From: an uncultured Geobacteraceae bacterium
GTDB taxonomy: Bacteria; Desulfobacterota; Desulfuromonadia; Geobacterales; Pseudopelobacteraceae
NCBI GenBank assembly: GCA_903876875.1
Contig: CAIRBT010000017.1
Coordinates: 1-38,171 of the forward strand
Direction: 5' to 3'
DNA length: 38,171 nt
A program made the position numbers and the translations under genes. Positions within the stretch are counted from its first letter, which is position 1. Every line of letters starts with the position of its first letter. This document shows positions 1 to 7,708 of this stretch, piece after piece. The notes under the pieces are model-generated. The model worked only from the letters and a program-made list of their open reading frames with translations. It had not been told where the DNA came from and did not search any database.

Positions 1-126
1 AAGCAGGAAGTAATAGGCGCTGGAGAATATCCACCAGCCAAAGAGAAATGCCTGTTTTTTGTGATGCAGCTCAATGAATTTAGGATTCTGTGCTATTTTG
101 GACCAATCATACTGTTTTTCTGCCAT
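1..126 (-). CDS. DUF485 family small inner-membrane protein, N-terminal part
   Basis: The minus strand opens with ATG at 124-126 and reads 42 codons to the window edge, so the C-terminus is missing. A good ribosome binding site (AAAGGAGT) lies about 7 bases upstream of the start. The product has the DUF485 (YjcH-like) pattern: a polar N-terminus with NPKFIELHHKKQAFLFG, followed by the start of a hydrophobic segment rich in W, F and Y. DUF485 proteins normally have two membrane spans and are encoded directly before a sodium:solute symporter of the acetate permease (ActP) type. An actP-like gene is therefore expected just outside the window on this strand (inference). The IclR gene directly upstream on the same strand is a plausible regulator. 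Confidence 0.75.
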   Translation of the reverse strand, partial: MAEKQYDWSKIAQNPKFIELHHKKQAFLFGWWIFSSAYYFLL

Positions 127-222
127 TAGTTACTCCTTTCTCAAAGTTAGTATTGAATCGACTTCACACATTTTGACCCGTTTTCTGGCCCCCTTTCATA
201 AGATATTTAACTCACATCGTGC

Positions 223-987
223 TCAAACTGGAATTTTCATGTAACCAAACTTCATGGAGAGCTCTTCAGCTCCTTCGAGCATGGAGGGTATTACCTCCTG
301 CTCAAGACGATCCTGAAACATCCGAAACGAGGGAGCCAGTAAGGTTAGCGCCCCCACCACTTTCCCCGCATAATCGCGGATAACAACGGCAACTGCACAG
401 ATACCATCACCTACTCCACCAAAATCAACCGCAACACCCTTTTTTCGAATTTCATCCAATTCAATTTTAAGGGTCTCGGGGTCGGGAATCTGACGTTTTT
501 TACTGCTTCTACTCGATACATCAATTGAGGTAACCGACTTCAAAACCTTTCCCGCAGCGTTAGTGAAAAAAGGGAACCTTTTACCAACCATATCGACAGC
601 TTTTACCTGCTGGAAGGAGTCAACCATATCGAGAAACAGAACCTCATCGTTATTCATCACCGTAATGTAGATGGCTTCGTCGAGTTTGCGTGCCAACTCT
701 TCCATAATAGGATGGGCCAGGCGTATCAGACTGGTACTTTTGAGAATGTGCTGAGCCATTTGAAATGCCTGAAAGCCCAGGCTGTACGTTCCTGAAACAG
801 TATCTCTTTCCACAAGTCCCTTGTCTTCAAGTGTGGCAAGCAGACGAAACGCTTTGTTGTGGCTCAAATCAAGTTTCTTTTCAATTACCGTGATTGAGGG
901 GTTGTCTCCCTGCTGTGCCAGAGCCTCAAGAAGGTCGATGGCTTTAATTACCGCCTGTACGGAGTAGGCACCTTTTTCCCGTGACAT
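223..987 (-). CDS. IclR-family transcriptional regulator
   Basis: The 254-residue protein has the full IclR layout. Residues about 9-70 form a winged helix-turn-helix (SVQAVIKAIDLLEAL, then LSHNKAFRLLATLEDKGLVER), and residues about 85-250 form the effector-binding domain, ending with the conserved GGVGDGICAVAVVIRDYAG and GALTLLAPSFR patterns. The length is normal for the family. The start ATG at 985-987 has GGAAAT 5 bases upstream. IclR proteins bind small organic acids or aromatic compounds and repress or activate neighbouring catabolic or transport genes. Here the candidate targets are the downstream DUF485/symporter operon and the gene itself; the effector cannot be told from sequence. 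The preceding intergenic region carries several operator-like inverted repeats. Confidence 0.93.
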   Translation of the reverse strand: MSREKGAYSVQAVIKAIDLLEALAQQGDNPSITVIEKKLDLSHNKAFRLLATLEDKGLVERDTVSGTYSLGFQAFQMAQHILKSTSLIRLAHPIMEELARKLDEAIYITVMNNDEVLFLDMVDSFQQVKAVDMVGKRFPFFTNAAGKVLKSVTSIDVSSRSSKKRQIPDPETLKIELDEIRKKGVAVDFGGVGDGICAVAVVIRDYAGKVVGALTLLAPSFRMFQDRLEQEVIPSMLEGAEELSMKFGYMKIPV

Positions 988-1015
988 GGAGATTTCCTTT
1001 CAAAAATTCAAAATC

Positions 1016-1037
1016 AAATACAGTATTATTTGTATTT
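1016..1037. promoter_or_regulatory. 22-bp inverted repeat in the iclR leader, possible operator
   Basis: AAATACA (1016-1022) and TGTATTT (1031-1037) form a perfect 7-bp inverted repeat with an 8-base spacer, 29 bases upstream of the iclR start. Its position between a likely -35 (TTGACA at 1067-1072, minus strand) and the gene would suit autoregulation. IclR proteins bind palindromes of about this size, but binding here is inferred. Confidence 0.35.
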
Positions 1038-1054
1038 TTGAGATATTTAGTACG

Positions 1055-1228
1055 ATGTTATAAAAATGTCAATACTTTTTTGTACCGGAGTAAAAAAATA
1101 GTATCTCCATGAGTAACGGTTACTTACGTCGATATATTCATGTGTATTTCAGAGAGTAATTTAAAAAATAGAACATCTTTTTTATGGTGATCCATAAAAA
1201 ATAATATAAAGATACTATTTTATAACAT
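1055..1228. repeat. Nested inverted repeats in the 296-bp gap between iclR and the permease genes
   Basis: The gap 988-1283 has no credible gene and is very AT-rich. It holds two overlapping long-range inverted repeats: 1055-1065 with 1218-1228 (11 of 11) and 1095-1106 with 1210-1221 (12 of 12). It also holds a hairpin-like palindrome with 10-bp arms at 1178-1187/1192-1201 and a small dyad AGTAAC-G-GTTACT at 1112-1124. The pattern resembles a multi-operator control region more than a terminator, because no GC-rich stem is present. The function is not known. Confidence 0.45.
1067..1072 (-). promoter_or_regulatory. Probable -35 hexamer of the iclR promoter
   Basis: On the minus strand TTGACA matches the sigma70 -35 consensus exactly. 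The -10 is poor: TAAATA at the 17-base spacing. A weak -10 would fit a regulated promoter. Confidence 0.4.
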
Positions 1229-1283
1229 GCACTTTTAGAAAAAAGTTGTCCATAAAAGCTGTTAAATTGCTCATTGTGGGGTG

Positions 1284-2141
1284 TTAACGTTTAATGCGGG
1301 GATCCAAAGCGTCTCTGATTCCCTCTCCCAACAGATTGTAGGAAAGTACGGTAATCAGGATTGCCAAACCGGGGAAGAGTGACAGCCACCAGGCAAACTC
1401 GATAAAGTCTTTACCGGAAGCGAGGATATTGCCCCAACTTGGCGTTGGGGGCTGGACGCCGATACCAAGAAAAGAGAGAGCAGATTCGGTAAGAATGGCA
1501 CCGGCGATGCCAAGGGAGGCAGATACCAGAACAGGGGCCATAGCGTTTGGCAGAATATGACGAAAAATAATGCGCAGGTTTGAGCAGCCAATACAGCGGG
1601 CAGCCAGTATATAATCCATCTCACGGATGGAAAGTGTTTCTGCACGTACCAGACGGGCAACCCCCATCCAGCCGGTCAAACCGATTACCATCATAATATA
1701 CCAGATTGAAGGTTCCAGAAAGGTTATGATGGCGAGGATGAGAAAGAAGGCAGGAAAACAAAGCATGACATCAACCAGTCTCATGAGCACAGCATCCACC
1801 AAACCGCCGTAATAACCGGAAACCAGCCCAACGACGGTGCCGATTGTGACAGCTATGCCGACCGCCACAAAGCCAACTTTGAGTGAGACACGGGAACCAT
1901 AGAGAAGACGGCTCAACACATCACGTCCCAATTCATCGGTGCCACACCAATGGTGCCACGAGGGGGGAGAGAGGACTGAATAGGCATGTATTGAAGACGG
2001 ATTGAAGGGAGACAAAAAGGAGGCGCAGAGTGAAACAACAAACAGTGCCAGTACAACGCTTCCCCCGGCAACCGCCAGCCTGTTTCGCATAAGGCGGGGC
2101 CAAAAAACGGCTAACGTGTAACTACGGCTCAGACGTCCCAT
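1284..2141 (-). CDS. ABC transporter permease, DppC/OppC type
   Basis: The product has 285 residues, normal for the peptide/nickel family of importer permeases. An N-terminal span (about 25-47) precedes the conserved periplasmic segment GTDELGRDVLSRLLYGSRVSLKVG. Five further spans follow, with the cytoplasmic EAA coupling loop around residues 175-200 (ILAARCIGCSNLRIIF then HILPN) that contacts the ATPase. It closes with SFLGIGVQPPTPSWG and LLGEGIRDALDPR, both typical of DppC. It starts 2 bases after the dppB-like stop, so the two are translated together. No ATPase or solute-binding protein gene is beside them, so the substrate (di- or oligopeptide, nickel, or another small ligand) cannot be assigned. 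Confidence 0.92.
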   Translation of the reverse strand: MGRLSRSYTLAVFWPRLMRNRLAVAGGSVVLALFVVSLCASFLSPFNPSSIHAYSVLSPPSWHHWCGTDELGRDVLSRLLYGSRVSLKVGFVAVGIAVTIGTVVGLVSGYYGGLVDAVLMRLVDVMLCFPAFFLILAIITFLEPSIWYIMMVIGLTGWMGVARLVRAETLSIREMDYILAARCIGCSNLRIIFRHILPNAMAPVLVSASLGIAGAILTESALSFLGIGVQPPTPSWGNILASGKDFIEFAWWLSLFPGLAILITVLSYNLLGEGIRDALDPRIKR

Positions 2142-2143
2142 CC

Positions 2144-3124
2144 CTACCCCTTTCCCTGTCTGATACGTGGATCCGCGAACGCATAGCAGACATCGGCAAT
2201 AAGATTACCAGACAAGGTGAGAAAGGCGCCGATTACCAACACACCCATGACGACCGGGTAATCACGAGACATAACCGCTTGATAAAATAACTGCCCCATA
2301 CCGGGTATGGCATATATTGTCTCAAAGATAACGCTCCCCCCAATGAGACCGGGGATTGAGAATCCAAGAAGTGTGATCAGAGGTAACAGGGCATTTCTTA
2401 ACCCATGTTTCCAGATCACGGTGCGCTCGGAAAGCCCCTTTGCCCGAGCCGTAACCATGTAATCCTGCCCGATGACGTTGAGCATAGCAGATCTCATGTA
2501 CCGGGACATTCCGGCCAGACTCCCGAATGAGGCCACCAGTACCGGCATAATAAGGTGCTTTGCCATGTCCGTCAGGTACCGTACGGTACCCCAGGTGTCA
2601 CTCCCTAAAGAATGGAGACCGGATATCGGTAACCAGCCAAGTCTGACGCCAAAGAAATACATAAGTAACAGCGCCAGCCAGAAGGTTGGTACGGCAAAGC
2701 CGATAAACACAAAAAAGGTAATTCCTTTGTCAAACAGGGTATCACGGCGCGTGGCAGCAAGCACACCAATCGGAATGGCAAGGCCGAATTCAAGCAGGAG
2801 AGCAATAAAATTCAATGAAATGGTGACCGGCAACCGCTCCTTAATTTTATCAAGAACCGGACGGCTGTCCGAGGAAAAGGATCGGCCAAGATCCAGACGG
2901 GACAGATTGGCAACCCAACCGAAGTACTGCTCATGGAGTGGACGATCAAGTCCGTAAAACTTGGTAAGTCGATCCCGGGCATCCTTGCCGACCTTGGGAT
3001 TCATGGCCATCTGCATTTCAACCGGTTCTCCCGGTGCCAGATGGATGACCGTAAAGGTTATCAGGGTAATTCCAAGCATCAGCGGTATGAGCAGAAACAC
3101 ACGCTTGAGAAGGTAAACGGACAT
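2144..3124 (-). CDS. ABC transporter permease, DppB/OppB type
   Basis: The 326-residue protein has the DppB signature: a first span at about 5-28 (LLKRVFLLIPLMLGITLITF), the HLAPGEP motif, the periplasmic YGLDRPLHEQYFGWV and LDLGRSF segments, then five spans. The EAA loop lies near residues 220-245 (ARAKGLSERTVIWKHGLRNALLPLI), followed by GGSVIFETIYAIPGMGQLF, which is diagnostic of the family. It is the first gene of the operon and pairs with the DppC-like permease 2 bases downstream to form the membrane channel. Upstream is a probable promoter at 3172-3199. The ribosome binding site is weak (GAAAG). The operon lacks the usual binding protein and the two ATPases. Confidence 0.93.
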   Translation of the reverse strand: MSVYLLKRVFLLIPLMLGITLITFTVIHLAPGEPVEMQMAMNPKVGKDARDRLTKFYGLDRPLHEQYFGWVANLSRLDLGRSFSSDSRPVLDKIKERLPVTISLNFIALLLEFGLAIPIGVLAATRRDTLFDKGITFFVFIGFAVPTFWLALLLMYFFGVRLGWLPISGLHSLGSDTWGTVRYLTDMAKHLIMPVLVASFGSLAGMSRYMRSAMLNVIGQDYMVTARAKGLSERTVIWKHGLRNALLPLITLLGFSIPGLIGGSVIFETIYAIPGMGQLFYQAVMSRDYPVVMGVLVIGAFLTLSGNLIADVCYAFADPRIRQGKG

Positions 3125-3171
3125 ACGGTTCTTTCGGATAACAGGAGGTGAATTATCGGAACATCAACCGC

Positions 3172-3199
3172 GTTATATCATTGATTTGCGTACCTTCAA
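3172..3199 (-). promoter_or_regulatory. Probable sigma70 promoter of the permease operon
   Basis: On the minus strand TTGAAG (3194-3199) is followed after 16 bases by TATAAC (3172-3177), placing a start about 40 bases before the dppB-like ATG. The -10 matches 5 of 6 and the -35 matches 4 of 6. Confidence 0.45.
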
Positions 3200-3274
3200 A
3201 GTAAATTCACTCCCCCTCACAGACAAAAATGCCCTCTTTCATCGCTGAGTAATTGACCGGTGAGGGAATTTAAG

Positions 3275-3303
3275 TTGATAAACTATGGATGTTTCCCTAT
3301 AAT
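3275..3303 (+). promoter_or_regulatory. Strong sigma70-type promoter of the tmk-holB-ricT-metG operon
   Basis: TTGATA (3275-3280), a 17-base spacer and a perfect TATAAT (3298-3303) lie about 65 bases before the tmk start. This is the best consensus promoter in the window. The region 3125-3356 otherwise holds only the divergent permease promoter. Confidence 0.75.
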
Positions 3304-3368
3304 TCATCGGTTAACAGGGTTGTTCGGCAAACTAATTGTGAATTGACTATAAGGTTGTGGTGGTTCTC

Positions 3369-4025
3369 GTGGGTTATTTTATCACTTTTGAGGGTGTGGA
3401 AGGGTGTGGCAAAACCACCCAGATAAAACTTCTGTGGGAATTTCTTACTGCCCGCGGTGCTGTGGTTCATCTGACCCGTGAACCTGGTGGCTGCCCCATT
3501 GCCGATAAAATCAGGGCTATTCTGCTGGATGCCGAGAACAAAGCCATGGCACCACTGGCAGAATTGATGCTGTACGCCTCAGCACGGGCGCAGCACGTTT
3601 CCGAGGTAATTGCTCCCGCCCTGACCTCTGGAAACATCGTGTTATGTGACCGTTTTTTTGATGCAACGGTTGCCTACCAATGTTTTGGACGTGGTCTTGA
3701 GCGTGATATAATTACCGTCATGAACGACCTCGCCTGCCAGGGAACGACTCCCGACCTGACCATTCTCGTGGATTGCGATCCGCTCATCGGCTTAAGCCGT
3801 GCCCGAAAGAGAATCGAAGCTTCTCAGGGACCCCGCGAGGAGCGTTTTGAATTGGAAGCGATGGCGTTTCATCAGCGTGTCCGCGCAGGGTATCTGCACC
3901 TTGCAGCAGAGAATCCGTCTCGCTTCGTGGTAATTAACGGCGATGATTCCATCGAAGCAATTTTTGCCACTATTTCACAGCATGTCATCCAACGCCTTCC
4001 GGAGGAGTTGCGTGTCATTTGCTGA
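3369..4025 (+). CDS. tmk: Thymidylate kinase
   Basis: This kinase phosphorylates dTMP to dTDP with ATP in the cytoplasm, for DNA synthesis. The protein begins FITFEGVEGCGKTTQ, the Tmk P-loop. It carries the DR(X) motif in LCDRFFDATVAYQCFGRGL, which contacts the nucleotide, and the lid region RARKRIEA. With the GTG at 3369 it is 218 residues, typical of the family, and starts MGYFITFEG like its homologues. GTG codons at 3357 and 3360 are in frame, and AAGG at 3351-3354 is well spaced for the one at 3360, so the exact start is uncertain by a few codons. It is the first gene of a four-gene operon and overlaps holB by 14 bases. Confidence 0.95.
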   Translation: MGYFITFEGVEGCGKTTQIKLLWEFLTARGAVVHLTREPGGCPIADKIRAILLDAENKAMAPLAELMLYASARAQHVSEVIAPALTSGNIVLCDRFFDATVAYQCFGRGLERDIITVMNDLACQGTTPDLTILVDCDPLIGLSRARKRIEASQGPREERFELEAMAFHQRVRAGYLHLAAENPSRFVVINGDDSIEAIFATISQHVIQRLPEELRVIC

Positions 4026-4995
4026 TATATTGGGACATGACCGAATTAGAGAAGTTCTACAACGGTCGTTACGCAACGGCAAAACAGCCCATTCATATCT
4101 CTTTGAAGGGGTGTGTGGTTCGGGACGGGGCAAGACCGCCCGTGCATTAATCCAGGCACTCTTTTGCACTGTGCTTGGCGATGATGCCTGTGGCACCTGC
4201 TCCTCGTGTCGGAAAATCGCCAGCGGCAACCATCCGGATATCCACACGATATCACCCTTACCGGACAAACGTGATATCAGTATCGAACAACTCCGTGCCA
4301 TGCAGCGTGATCTTGCCCTGCGCCCCTACGAGGCACCGAGAAAAGCCTGTATCATTGATCCTGCGGAACGAATGAGTGTGGGGGCGGCAAATTCACTACT
4401 CAAAACCCTGGAAGAGCCACCGGGCAATGCCCTCATTATCCTTTTGACAGAAAATGCCGGATTGCTGCTTTCTACCGTCCGTTCACGTTGTCAATTATTT
4501 AGATTTGCACCACTTTCACTTGAGCATCTCTTGACGTTGCTCACGCAGAATGGTCTTTCCCCCGAGTCGGCTGCTCTTTTGGCTCCCATGGCGGGAGGCA
4601 GTGTTCAGAAAGCCCTGGAACTTGACAATGAATCGCTGGTGGCACGCCGTGAATCCGTGCTCAGCAATGTGGGAAAGCTGAACCTTAACCGGATAGCCAC
4701 CATTTTTGACGCAGCAGAGGAACTGTCGGGAAACCGGGAAAAAACCCTTGAGCTCCTCGACATGCTCCTCTCCTTTTACCGTGATGCGGTACATCTGGGA
4801 GCCGGTAACGCTGATATCGTCAACGGTTCTTCCCGACGGGAAATCGAACTACTGGCTTCACGACGTTCCTTACCCAAAAATTTAGAACTTTTGGAAGCCA
4901 TCTCTGAAACAAGACGTGCCGTTCAACGGAACGCCAATTCAAAACTGGCCTTGGATCATCTCTTCATGATTCTGGCAGATGGTAATAAATCATAA
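4012..4995 (+). CDS. holB: DNA polymerase III delta-prime subunit
   Basis: This is a clamp-loader AAA+ subunit of the replicase. The 327-residue protein has the delta-prime pattern: FADILGHDRIREVLQRSL at the N-terminus, a zinc knuckle with Cys52, Cys60, Cys63 and Cys66 (ACGTCSSCRKI), a GNHPDI segment, EEPPGNALIILLTE, and the SRC motif in TVRSRCQLF. I place the start at GTG 4012 because GGAGGAG sits at 4001-4007, 4 bases upstream; upstream in-frame codons lie inside tmk and do not resemble the family. The P-loop is irregular, GVCGSGRGKT, with two residues more than GxxGxGK, which fits the nucleotide-binding weakness of many delta-prime subunits. The operon order tmk-holB-ricT is common in bacteria. 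Confidence 0.93.
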   Translation: MSFADILGHDRIREVLQRSLRNGKTAHSYLFEGVCGSGRGKTARALIQALFCTVLGDDACGTCSSCRKIASGNHPDIHTISPLPDKRDISIEQLRAMQRDLALRPYEAPRKACIIDPAERMSVGAANSLLKTLEEPPGNALIILLTENAGLLLSTVRSRCQLFRFAPLSLEHLLTLLTQNGLSPESAALLAPMAGGSVQKALELDNESLVARRESVLSNVGKLNLNRIATIFDAAEELSGNREKTLELLDMLLSFYRDAVHLGAGNADIVNGSSRREIELLASRRSLPKNLELLEAISETRRAVQRNANSKLALDHLFMILADGNKS

Positions 4996-5026
4996 GATAT
5001 TTCCTCATATTTTCAGGAGGTTTTTT

Positions 5027-6133
5027 TTGGCACAAATCGTAACTATCCAATTCACCAAAGCCGGCAAGATGTTTGATTTCAACGCCGGCACGCTTGAACT
5101 TGCCCAGGGTGACCATGTGGTTGTGGAGACCGAACGGGGCATCGGTGTGGGGCAGATCGTCAAACCACCGGTTGAACGGGACGGAGAGGCGGTCACGGCA
5201 CTTGCACCGGTAAAACGGAAAGCCACTGCCGAAGACATGGCAACGGTGGAACGCATTACCCAAAAAGAGCAGGAGGCGTACCGTTTCTGTGTCAACCGCA
5301 TTATTGAACGTAATATGCCCATGAAATTGGTACGTGTAGAATACCAATTTGACAGCAGCAAGGCTATTTTCTTCTTTACCGCCGATGGCCGGGTTGATTT
5401 CCGGGATTTGGTGAAGGATCTTGCCCACTCCTTCCATACCAGAATTGAGATGCGTCAAATCGGGGTTCGGGACGAGGCAAAAATGACCGGTGGCATTGGC
5501 ATCTGCGGTCGGGAACTCTGTTGTAGTTCATTTTTGCGTGAGTTCCAGCCGGTTTCCGTTAAAATGGCCAAAGAGCAGAATCTGGCTCTCAATCCAAACA
5601 AGATTTCCGGTCAATGCGGACGTCTCCTCTGTTGTCTGGATTACGAGTACGAAACCTACTGTTGCCTTCGTAAAAATTTCCCAAAAGCGGGGAAACGGAT
5701 CAGAACGGTAACCGCCGTTGGAGTTGTTGATAAAATTAATATTTTGACCGGGAATATTACCTTAAAACTTGATGATAATAAAATTATCGTCATTAAACGG
5801 GATGAAATTATTGGCGATGGTGCCCCGGTAACCACCCCATTGCAGGCCGCACCGGAGGCATCGCCCCCCCAGCAACGGGTTCGTGAACGTCGTCCTGAAC
5901 CGCGAAAAAAGCAGGAAAAAACCTCACTGGAAACCTACACCCAGAATGAGGAACGGGTGAAACCCCAACCGTCACCTCAGGCGGCACGACCGACCCCGGC
6001 AGTTGTACCTGACCCGGATGGCTCTAAAACCGGCCAGCCACGAAAAAAACACCGTTCACGTAAACATGGTCATCGTAAGCCGTCCGGCAGTGGACAGGAT
6101 AACGGCACGCCAACACCTACTTCAGGAGCCTGA
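5027..6133 (+). CDS. ricT: PSP1-domain protein (RicT/YaaT family)
   Basis: The first 270 residues form the PSP1 domain: AQIVTIQFTKAGKMFDFNAG at the start, LVRVEYQFDSSKAIFFFTADGRVDFRDLVKDLA in the middle, and a cysteine-rich core GICGRELCCSSF ... GQCGRLLCCLDYE ... YCCLRKNFPK. In Bacillus the orthologue RicT (YaaT) works with RicA and RicF as an iron-sulfur complex that affects RNase Y; the role in this phylum is inferred only. A 95-residue tail is low in complexity and rich in Pro, Lys, Arg and His, probably disordered and RNA- or protein-binding. I use TTG at 5027 because AGGAGG (5015-5020) lies 6 bases before it and homologues start at this point; an upstream start would lie inside holB. Confidence 0.9.
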   Translation: MAQIVTIQFTKAGKMFDFNAGTLELAQGDHVVVETERGIGVGQIVKPPVERDGEAVTALAPVKRKATAEDMATVERITQKEQEAYRFCVNRIIERNMPMKLVRVEYQFDSSKAIFFFTADGRVDFRDLVKDLAHSFHTRIEMRQIGVRDEAKMTGGIGICGRELCCSSFLREFQPVSVKMAKEQNLALNPNKISGQCGRLLCCLDYEYETYCCLRKNFPKAGKRIRTVTAVGVVDKINILTGNITLKLDDNKIIVIKRDEIIGDGAPVTTPLQAAPEASPPQQRVRERRPEPRKKQEKTSLETYTQNEERVKPQPSPQAARPTPAVVPDPDGSKTGQPRKKHRSRKHGHRKPSGSGQDNGTPTPTSGA

Positions 6134-6134
6134 T

Positions 6135-7655
6135 ATGAAACCAACTTATTATGTTACCACCCCGATTTACTACGTAAACGATGTGCCACACATCGGCCAC
6201 GCCTATACCACCGTTGCGGGGGACGTCCTGGCACGCTACAAACGGCTCATGGGGTATGATGTCTATTTTTTGACCGGCAGTGATGAACATGGACAAAAGG
6301 TGGAAAAAGCAGCTACTACGGCCGGTGAGACCCCCCTTGAGTTGGCTGATCGGGTGGTCAAACGTTTTCAAGCCCTCTGGGAACGTCTGGGAATTTCCCA
6401 TACCGATTTCATCAGAACGACCCAGGAACGGCATAAAAACGGTGTGAGCAGCATTTTTAAAGACATTCTTGACAAAGGTGATATTTATCTCGGTGAGTAC
6501 GAGGACTGGTACTGTACTCCCTGCGAAACCTTTTGGACAGAAACCCAGCTCATTGAAGGACGCTGCCCCGACTGCAACCGGCCGGTGGAAAAACTAAAAG
6601 AAGAATCCTATTTCTTCCGCATGAGCAAATATCAGCAGCAGCTGGTTGAGCATATAGAAGCAAATCCGGACTTCATCCAACCGAAGAGCAAACGGAACGA
6701 AATTATCTCTTTCATTAAGGAAGGGCTCCGTGACCTCTCCGTGTCTCGAACCACTTTTTCCTGGGGGATCCCGGTTCCCGGTAATGACCGCCACATCATC
6801 TACGTCTGGTTTGATGCACTGACCAACTATATCACCGCCCTCGGTTACCCCGATGAAGCCGGTAACTACGGCCGTTATTGGCCCGTTGACGTCCACCTGA
6901 TCGGCAAGGATATTCTCCGCTTCCATGCCGTGTACTGGCCGACATTTCTGATGGCCGCCGGACTGCCGTTGCCAAAGAAGGTCTTTGCCCATGGCTGGTG
7001 GACCGTTGAAGGTCAAAAAATGAGTAAAAGCCTCCAGAACGTGGTTGAACCAAACATGCTCATTGACAAGTATGGTGTTGATGCGGTTCGCTACTTTTTA
7101 CTGCGGGAAGTCCCCTTCGGTCTTGATGGTGACTTCTCCCACACCGCACTGGTTCAGCGGATTAATTCCGACCTTGCCAATGACATTGGCAACCTGTTAT
7201 CCCGTTCCACCGCCATGGCGGTCAAATATTTCGGTGGAATTCTTCCCCCGACAGGAGCACTGGTTGAGGTAGACGTAGCACTAAAACTCAAGACGGAAGA
7301 GATGGTCGCCATCGTAGATAAGTTTATTGAGGAAATGGCCTTCAGCAAGGCACTCCAGGCGATCTGGGAAGTGATTTCGGCGGGCAATAAATATATCGAC
7401 GACACCGCACCCTGGACACTGGCAAAGGATCCCGCCAATGGGGAGCGTCTCGCCACGGTAATGTACTGCCTGCTTGAGTCACAACGTATCACCCACTGCA
7501 TTCTCTCGGCGTTTATGCCGTCAACTTCGGCAAAAGCACTGGCATCCCTGGGGTGGAATGATACGGTTTCAAAGGATGCCCTGCAGTGGGGTGGTCTGAA
7601 CTCAGGTACTGAAGTTAAAAAAATCGAAGCCCTTTTCCCCCGGATGGAAGAGTAG
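6135..7655 (+). CDS. metG: Methionyl-tRNA synthetase
   Basis: This enzyme charges tRNA-Met with methionine. The 506-residue product has the class I signatures HIGH (residues 19-22, in VPHIGHAYTTVAGD) and KMSKS (295-299), and a single zinc knuckle with Cys127, Cys130, Cys144 and Cys147 in the connective domain. It ends after the anticodon-binding helices and lacks the C-terminal tRNA-binding domain found in longer forms, so it is the short type. The start ATG at 6135 follows the ricT stop by one base, with AGGAG 7 bases upstream. An in-frame extension back to 6003 lies in the ricT tail and is unlike the family. It is the last gene of the operon and ends with TAG. Confidence 0.96.
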   Translation: MKPTYYVTTPIYYVNDVPHIGHAYTTVAGDVLARYKRLMGYDVYFLTGSDEHGQKVEKAATTAGETPLELADRVVKRFQALWERLGISHTDFIRTTQERHKNGVSSIFKDILDKGDIYLGEYEDWYCTPCETFWTETQLIEGRCPDCNRPVEKLKEESYFFRMSKYQQQLVEHIEANPDFIQPKSKRNEIISFIKEGLRDLSVSRTTFSWGIPVPGNDRHIIYVWFDALTNYITALGYPDEAGNYGRYWPVDVHLIGKDILRFHAVYWPTFLMAAGLPLPKKVFAHGWWTVEGQKMSKSLQNVVEPNMLIDKYGVDAVRYFLLREVPFGLDGDFSHTALVQRINSDLANDIGNLLSRSTAMAVKYFGGILPPTGALVEVDVALKLKTEEMVAIVDKFIEEMAFSKALQAIWEVISAGNKYIDDTAPWTLAKDPANGERLATVMYCLLESQRITHCILSAFMPSTSAKALASLGWNDTVSKDALQWGGLNSGTEVKKIEALFPRMEE

Positions 7656-7708
7656 TTGGCTGGTAATGAAGTAGCAGCGTTACCCATTCCGAGATAGGAT
7701 ACCCGGAA

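Noticed and set aside
6003-6134. An extended N-terminus of metG beginning inside ricT.
   Set aside because: The family start (MKPTYYVTTPIYYVND) is at 6135 with a good ribosome binding site. The extension is only the ricT tail in another frame.
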